Position numbers and translations under genes: made by a program
Shown: piece by piece, positions 6,440 to 9,479 of the stretch
How the letters are laid out: each line of letters starts with the position of its first letter
Numbering within the stretch: the stretch's first letter is position 1
Notes under the pieces: model-generated
The model's input: only the letters and a program-made list of their open reading frames with translations
Database searches by the model: none
Told to the model about the DNA's origin: nothing
NCBI GenBank assembly: GCA_947627525.1
Contig: CANQWJ010000035.1
Location: forward strand, 1-9,479
Direction of reading: 5' to 3'
Origin: an uncultured Bacilli bacterium
Lineage (GTDB): Bacteria; Bacillota_I; Bacilli_A; RF39; UBA660
DNA length: 9,479 nucleotides

Positions 6440-6469
6440 ATTATGTTCTTTTTATATTTTATTATTCAA
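6440..6469 (-). promoter_or_regulatory. Possible promoter of the 290-residue surface protein gene
   Basis: The minus strand has TTGAAT (6464-6469) and CATAAT (6440-6445) with an 18-base spacer, each one or two mismatches from consensus, giving a leader of about 65 bases. A perfect TTGACA at 6418-6423 is an alternative -35, but no good -10 lies 16-18 bases beyond it. Both options are weak and the choice is uncertain. Confidence 0.4.
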
Positions 6470-6501
6470 TGACTATTTATTTTTAAAATGGTAATTTTTT
6501 T

Positions 6502-6537
6502 AAAAAAAATAAAAGTGTCAAAATTTATTCGACACTT
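6502..6537 (-). terminator. Rho-independent terminator of the LtaS operon, overlapping the last codons
   Basis: On the minus strand AAGTGTC (6531-6537) pairs perfectly with GACACTT (6513-6519) across an 11-base loop, followed by TTATTTTTTTT (6502-6512). The first stem arm lies within the last codons of the 216-residue protein and its stop codon lies in the loop. This closes the two-gene operon. Confidence 0.85.
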
Positions 6538-7175
6538 ATTATAGATAAATATTTATCTTCATGAACAAGTCTTATGGTAGCACTTGTTTGATACTTTAAA
6601 TTATTTTTATATTTCCAACTAATTTTTACAACATAACTTTCTGGATCATTGATTGATACTTTAATATCAGCATCCTTACTAGAAGAATAGTTAAATCTTT
6701 CTTTAGTTACTGTTACATTAACAAAAGAATCAACTACTGGTAAAGTTTGTTTTCTTTCACCATAAACATTATTTTCAACATATTTATATAACGTATCACT
6801 AGCTTTTAAAGCAAAGTTTTGTTTATTTTTTGAATAGATGAAATCTAATCCTCCAACATCATGATTAGTAACTTTATTATCTAGATTATAGAAATCAGCA
6901 ACAAACATCTTCGCAATAAGTTCAGCATACTTTTGATAATCAATCGTTTCTCTTTCCAATACTTCTTTTAACTCATAATATAAATCTTTATATAAATCAG
7001 TACTTTTATCATATAAAGTATAATTAAATCCTTTAATGCTATCTAATTTTTTAGCTTCCTTAGTTGAGACACTTTTTCCCTCTTTATTAAAGAAATGTTT
7101 ATAGCCATAATAGCCGCCAAATCCTAAACCTAATAAAACCAAAATAACTAATAATACTTTTAATACTTTCTTCAT
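6525..7175 (-). CDS. Single-pass membrane protein of unknown function, co-encoded with LtaS-type synthase
   Basis: Not recognised as a named family. The 216 residues start with two lysines and one hydrophobic helix (about 5-23, Gly-rich at its end). A basic linker (25-45) follows, then an extracytoplasmic domain with no obvious catalytic motif and no Cys. It opens with helices (about 58-92, and YNLDNKVTNHD to about 136). A strand-rich end follows: FVNVTVTKERFNY, DADIKVSI, YVVKISWKYK, YQTSATIRLVHEDKYLSIISV. This alpha-then-beta order resembles NTF2-like/VirB8-like domains, but that is only a topology impression. The ATG lies one base after the LtaS stop (TAATATG), with an AGGGG ribosome site inside the LtaS gene, so expression is coupled. 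No lipobox is seen, so it is probably anchored by the uncleaved helix. A role in guiding or regulating teichoic acid synthesis is inferred from the operon only. Confidence 0.85.
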   Translation of the reverse strand: MKKVLKVLLVILVLLGLGFGGYYGYKHFFNKEGKSVSTKEAKKLDSIKGFNYTLYDKSTDLYKDLYYELKEVLERETIDYQKYAELIAKMFVADFYNLDNKVTNHDVGGLDFIYSKNKQNFALKASDTLYKYVENNVYGERKQTLPVVDSFVNVTVTKERFNYSSSKDADIKVSINDPESYVVKISWKYKNNLKYQTSATIRLVHEDKYLSIISVE

Positions 7176-7176
7176 A

Positions 7177-9306
7177 TTAACTTGCCCCTTCTATTATTTC
7201 ACTCTCGTCAATTGCATCTTTATCCTTTTTATTAATGTTCGACAATAAATTATATACAATAATACTATTAGATACACCTAAAAGTTTTTCGGCATATTCA
7301 CAGTTTTTTGTAATGTAATCCTCTGGAAGAATACTTTCTCCAATAGTACGGCTTTCACCTTTTTGGGCATTATAATAAACTTTATTAGTTAACCAATTAC
7401 CTGTTGGGAAAACAACAATATTATCATTTTCTTTCAAGCTAAACATATCATTACCTAAGGCATATTTGTTATAGAATCCTAACATGTTACCAAGAGTTGG
7501 CATTGCATCATACATTCCCATAACAGTCTTTATTTCACGATTCATATTAGCACCTTTTATTTTCTTATCTTTAGTCCAAATTACAAAAGGTGTACTACGA
7601 TTTAATTCTTCAGCATAACTATCAAACTCAACATAATTAGGATCATCTTTTGATAAAATGCCATCTGTTTTATAGTCATAGTTATAGAAACGTTCATAAT
7701 ACTTTTTATCAAGACGAGCATCATGATCACCATATAGTACTACTACAGTATTATCTAATAATCCTTCTTGTTCCATTTGTTCCATAAATTCTCCAAAAGC
7801 TTCATCAGCATAATGAACAGATTTCAAATAACGACCAAGTTTAGTTCCTTCCATATAAGGATATGTATTAACTACTTTCTTGCCAGTTTCATCCTCTTCT
7901 TCTACTTTCATCGTAACATCAAAACCAGTATCAACATCAAATGGCGTATGATTAGTAAGTGTTATCAATGTAGCATAAAATTTATCGTGTTTTGAATTGA
8001 TGTCTTTTAATTTTTGAACAGATTGACGGAAGAATGATTTATCAGTTAGACCAAGACCAATTGTTTCATCAATGTCGTATTGACTCTTACCAATAACTTC
8101 ATCATATCCTAAATTTTTATGCATAGTCATACGATTCCAAAAAGATGCGACATTTCCATGCATTGAGACAGCGTAATAACCTTTTTCTTTTAAAAGAGCT
8201 GGGGTAGCCACATAATGACGATCAAAATAAGAAACGAAAACAGTACCACTTTCAGAAGGCATCAACCCAGTGTTGAAAGTAAACTCACTATCACTACTCG
8301 TTCCCATACTAACTTGTGGATAGAAATTACTAAAATATATTCCGCTTTTAGCAAGCTTTGTAAAATTAGGAGCTACTAACTCACCATTTAATTCAAGACC
8401 AATAACAAAGTCTTGTAAACTTTCAGCATGAATAACAACGACATTCTTACCTTCTAAGACATTAGTATATCTATTTTTTGCGGCTTCATCACTCTTATTA
8501 ACAAAATATTCATTGAACTTACGAAGAGCTTCATCATATCCAAATAGAGCTGATATTTTAGGTTCAATACTTTTAACAATATCATTGATTTGATATACAT
8601 AAACTCCATATTTTACAACGATATATTCACGATTCCACTGTTTAGCAATACGTCCTAAATCAGTTGAATTCAAAGTTGATACAAATATTAATCCTAAGAT
8701 ACCACCACAAAGCAATGTACTAACAGCTTTCTTAGGTTCCTTATATTTTGGTTCATTAGCATCAAAATATTTCTTTTTAGATAGTTTTAAATAAATAAAC
8801 AATAAACAAATCGGTAACAAAATATAGGAGAAATCTTTAAAACGAAGAATATCAAAAATAGCATCACCAACATCATCAGCATATCTTGCGACTAACAATA
8901 ATGATACTGATACAAATGATGAATAAAACGTATAATAAACAGAATTGACAACACAGATAATTGTCCCTATTAGAGTAAGGATAAACCAATATAAAACTCT
9001 AAATTTATGGCGCATAAAATACCCTAGCGAACCTAAAGCAATAACAATAGCTAAATCAGCAAGCAAAGGTTGATATGCTAATAGATTGTTTGTTCCACCA
9101 ACTGAAAAATATCTTAGCATCACACCATTTACAACATTAAATAAAACGAATAAGCAAAAAAATATATTAGTTGATATATATAGGCCAATATGTCTTATGA
9201 TATCAGCAATACTAGTAGAAATATGCATAGGATGATGATATATATCTTTAAAAAAGTTAATCGTCCTATTTTTTATATTAGACTCTTTACTCTTTAATTT
9301 CTTCAT
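7177..9306 (-). CDS. LTA synthase family protein (polyglycerolphosphate transferase, sulfatase fold)
   Basis: A 709-residue membrane enzyme. An N-terminal block of about five to six helices (roughly 41-62, 79-98, 103-123, 129-141, 161-176, 195-215) carries an outward-facing sulfatase-like domain (about 285-650). Residues matching the Staphylococcus aureus LtaS active site are visible: Glu295 in HAES, the Thr336 nucleophile in GTSSDSEF, and Asp537-His538 in YGDHD. Probable substrate-site residues are His383 (MHGN), Trp390 and Arg392 (FWNR) and His463 (NHTPF). The family moves glycerol phosphate from phosphatidylglycerol onto a growing lipoteichoic acid chain, using a metal ion outside the membrane. 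It is a little longer than typical LtaS, with a basic cytoplasmic start of about 40 residues. Synthase, primase or a related variant cannot be told apart. The start has TGAGGTG at good spacing. It is first gene of an operon with the 216-residue protein. Confidence 0.95.
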   Translation of the reverse strand: MKKLKSKESNIKNRTINFFKDIYHHPMHISTSIADIIRHIGLYISTNIFFCLFVLFNVVNGVMLRYFSVGGTNNLLAYQPLLADLAIVIALGSLGYFMRHKFRVLYWFILTLIGTIICVVNSVYYTFYSSFVSVSLLLVARYADDVGDAIFDILRFKDFSYILLPICLLFIYLKLSKKKYFDANEPKYKEPKKAVSTLLCGGILGLIFVSTLNSTDLGRIAKQWNREYIVVKYGVYVYQINDIVKSIEPKISALFGYDEALRKFNEYFVNKSDEAAKNRYTNVLEGKNVVVIHAESLQDFVIGLELNGELVAPNFTKLAKSGIYFSNFYPQVSMGTSSDSEFTFNTGLMPSESGTVFVSYFDRHYVATPALLKEKGYYAVSMHGNVASFWNRMTMHKNLGYDEVIGKSQYDIDETIGLGLTDKSFFRQSVQKLKDINSKHDKFYATLITLTNHTPFDVDTGFDVTMKVEEEDETGKKVVNTYPYMEGTKLGRYLKSVHYADEAFGEFMEQMEQEGLLDNTVVVLYGDHDARLDKKYYERFYNYDYKTDGILSKDDPNYVEFDSYAEELNRSTPFVIWTKDKKIKGANMNREIKTVMGMYDAMPTLGNMLGFYNKYALGNDMFSLKENDNIVVFPTGNWLTNKVYYNAQKGESRTIGESILPEDYITKNCEYAEKLLGVSNSIIVYNLLSNINKKDKDAIDESEIIEGAS

Positions 9307-9330
9307 AAGTCACCTCAATAATCTAGGATA

Positions 9331-9359
9331 ATTATATCACGATATACTTAATAATTAAA
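9331..9359 (-). promoter_or_regulatory. Extended -10 promoter of the LtaS operon with an overlapping dyad
   Basis: The minus strand shows TGATATAAT, a perfect -10 (9331-9336) with the TG of an extended -10. A weak -35 (TTTAAT, 9354-9359) lies 17 bases upstream. A 14-base dyad, TATATC-AC-GATATA (9333-9346), covers the -10 and extended -10, so a repressor could bind there; no candidate regulator is adjacent. The leader would be about 20 bases and ends in TGAGGTG. Confidence 0.6.
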
Positions 9360-9373
9360 TATCTTTTATTAAT

Positions 9374-9401
9374 AAAAAAAGAATATTACTATTCCTTTTT
9401 T
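9374..9401. terminator. AT-rich, possibly two-way terminator hairpin
   Basis: GAATA (9381-9385) and TATTC (9390-9394) pair around TTAC. Seven A lie to the left and C plus six T to the right, so a T-tract follows the stem on both strands. On the minus strand it reads GGAATAGTAATATTC then TTTTTTT, echoing the GGAATAG stems of the two surface-protein terminators. It probably ends a minus-strand transcript arriving from beyond 9479. The stem is short, hence moderate confidence. Confidence 0.5.
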
Positions 9402-9413
9402 GGGTTGTATTAT

Positions 9414-9450
9414 AAATAGTGTTGGTGAGAAATCTCTTCACTATTTTTTT
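9414..9450 (+). terminator. Plus-strand hairpin with T-tract, no gene visible before it
   Basis: AAATAGTG (9414-9421) pairs perfectly over 8 bp with CACTATTT (9439-9446), and T continues to 9450. The 17-base loop holds a smaller GAG/CTC hairpin (9427-9429 with 9434-9436). It looks like a plus-strand terminator, yet no plus-strand gene precedes it: the genes to the left are on the minus strand. It may protect whatever lies to the right from incoming transcription. Confidence 0.55.
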
Positions 9451-9470
9451 ATTAAAAAAGACATAAGTTT

Positions 9471-9478
9471 GATACAAT
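9471..9478 (+). promoter_or_regulatory. Possible plus-strand extended -10 at the right edge
   Basis: TGATACAAT (9470-9478) has a TG followed by one base and TACAAT, one mismatch from a perfect extended -10. No good -35 is seen about 17 bases upstream. It would drive a gene starting beyond the window. In AT-rich DNA such matches are common, so this is tentative. Confidence 0.3.
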
Positions 9479-9479
9479 G

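Noticed and set aside
7768..7995. Plus-strand frame of 75 codons
   Set aside because: It lies opposite the conserved sulfatase domain of the LtaS-type gene.
9361..9479. Minus-strand open frame entering from the right edge and ending near 9360
   Set aside because: It runs through two hairpins with T-tracts and has no family-like residues; more likely non-coding. It cannot be judged fully without the next bases.
1..9479. Mycoplasma-type genetic code (UGA as Trp)
   Set aside because: Trp is encoded by TGG in the surface proteins, and TGA ends the regulator gene inside a 4-base overlap with the next start.

Overview
The window is very AT-rich, and every supported protein gene lies on the minus strand with strong GGAGG-type ribosome binding sites. 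Several features point to a low-GC Gram-positive (Bacillota, Bacilli-like, plausibly a gut lineage). These are a lipoteichoic-acid-synthase-type sulfatase, two secreted proteins with sortase-like C-terminal anchors, a YtrA-type GntR regulator and compact Rho-independent terminators. TGG encodes Trp, and TGA ends the regulator gene inside a tight ATGA overlap, so the ordinary bacterial code fits better than the Mycoplasma UGA=Trp code. The species cannot be named from the sequence.

Layout, read in the direction of transcription (right to left). (a) 9307-9479: promoter of the LtaS-type gene, an AT-rich two-way terminator-like hairpin, and a plus-strand hairpin followed by a possible plus-strand promoter at the very edge. 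This may be the border of a mobile element. (b) 9306-6525: a two-gene operon of an LtaS-family polyglycerolphosphate synthase and a 216-residue single-pass membrane protein of unknown function, closed by a terminator. (c) 6366-5494: a secreted 290-residue protein with an NPQTN-type sorting signal, own promoter and terminator. (d) 5493-5067: a 427-base AT-rich gap with a promoter at its left end. (e) 5066-3762: a secreted 434-residue protein with a TPNTG-type sorting signal, ended by a hairpin identical in its core to the one after gene (c). (f) 3666-1797: a tightly overlapping operon of GntR/YtrA-type regulator, ABC ATPase and six-TM ABC permease, with a clear promoter overlapped by a likely operator. 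(g) 1730 to beyond base 1: a separate promoter driving a MacB/LolD-type ABC ATPase and an FtsX-type permease that runs off the window.

Taken together this is a cell-envelope neighbourhood: teichoic acid polymerisation, two probably wall-anchored surface proteins with nearly the same anchor, and two different ABC systems of the kinds linked in Firmicutes to peptide, antibiotic or envelope-stress export. No sortase, two-component system or transposase gene lies inside the window. The known families are clear. The less explained items are the 216-residue LtaS partner, the twin anchors with twin terminators, the phased repeat array over the regulator promoter, and the right-edge hairpin/promoter arrangement.
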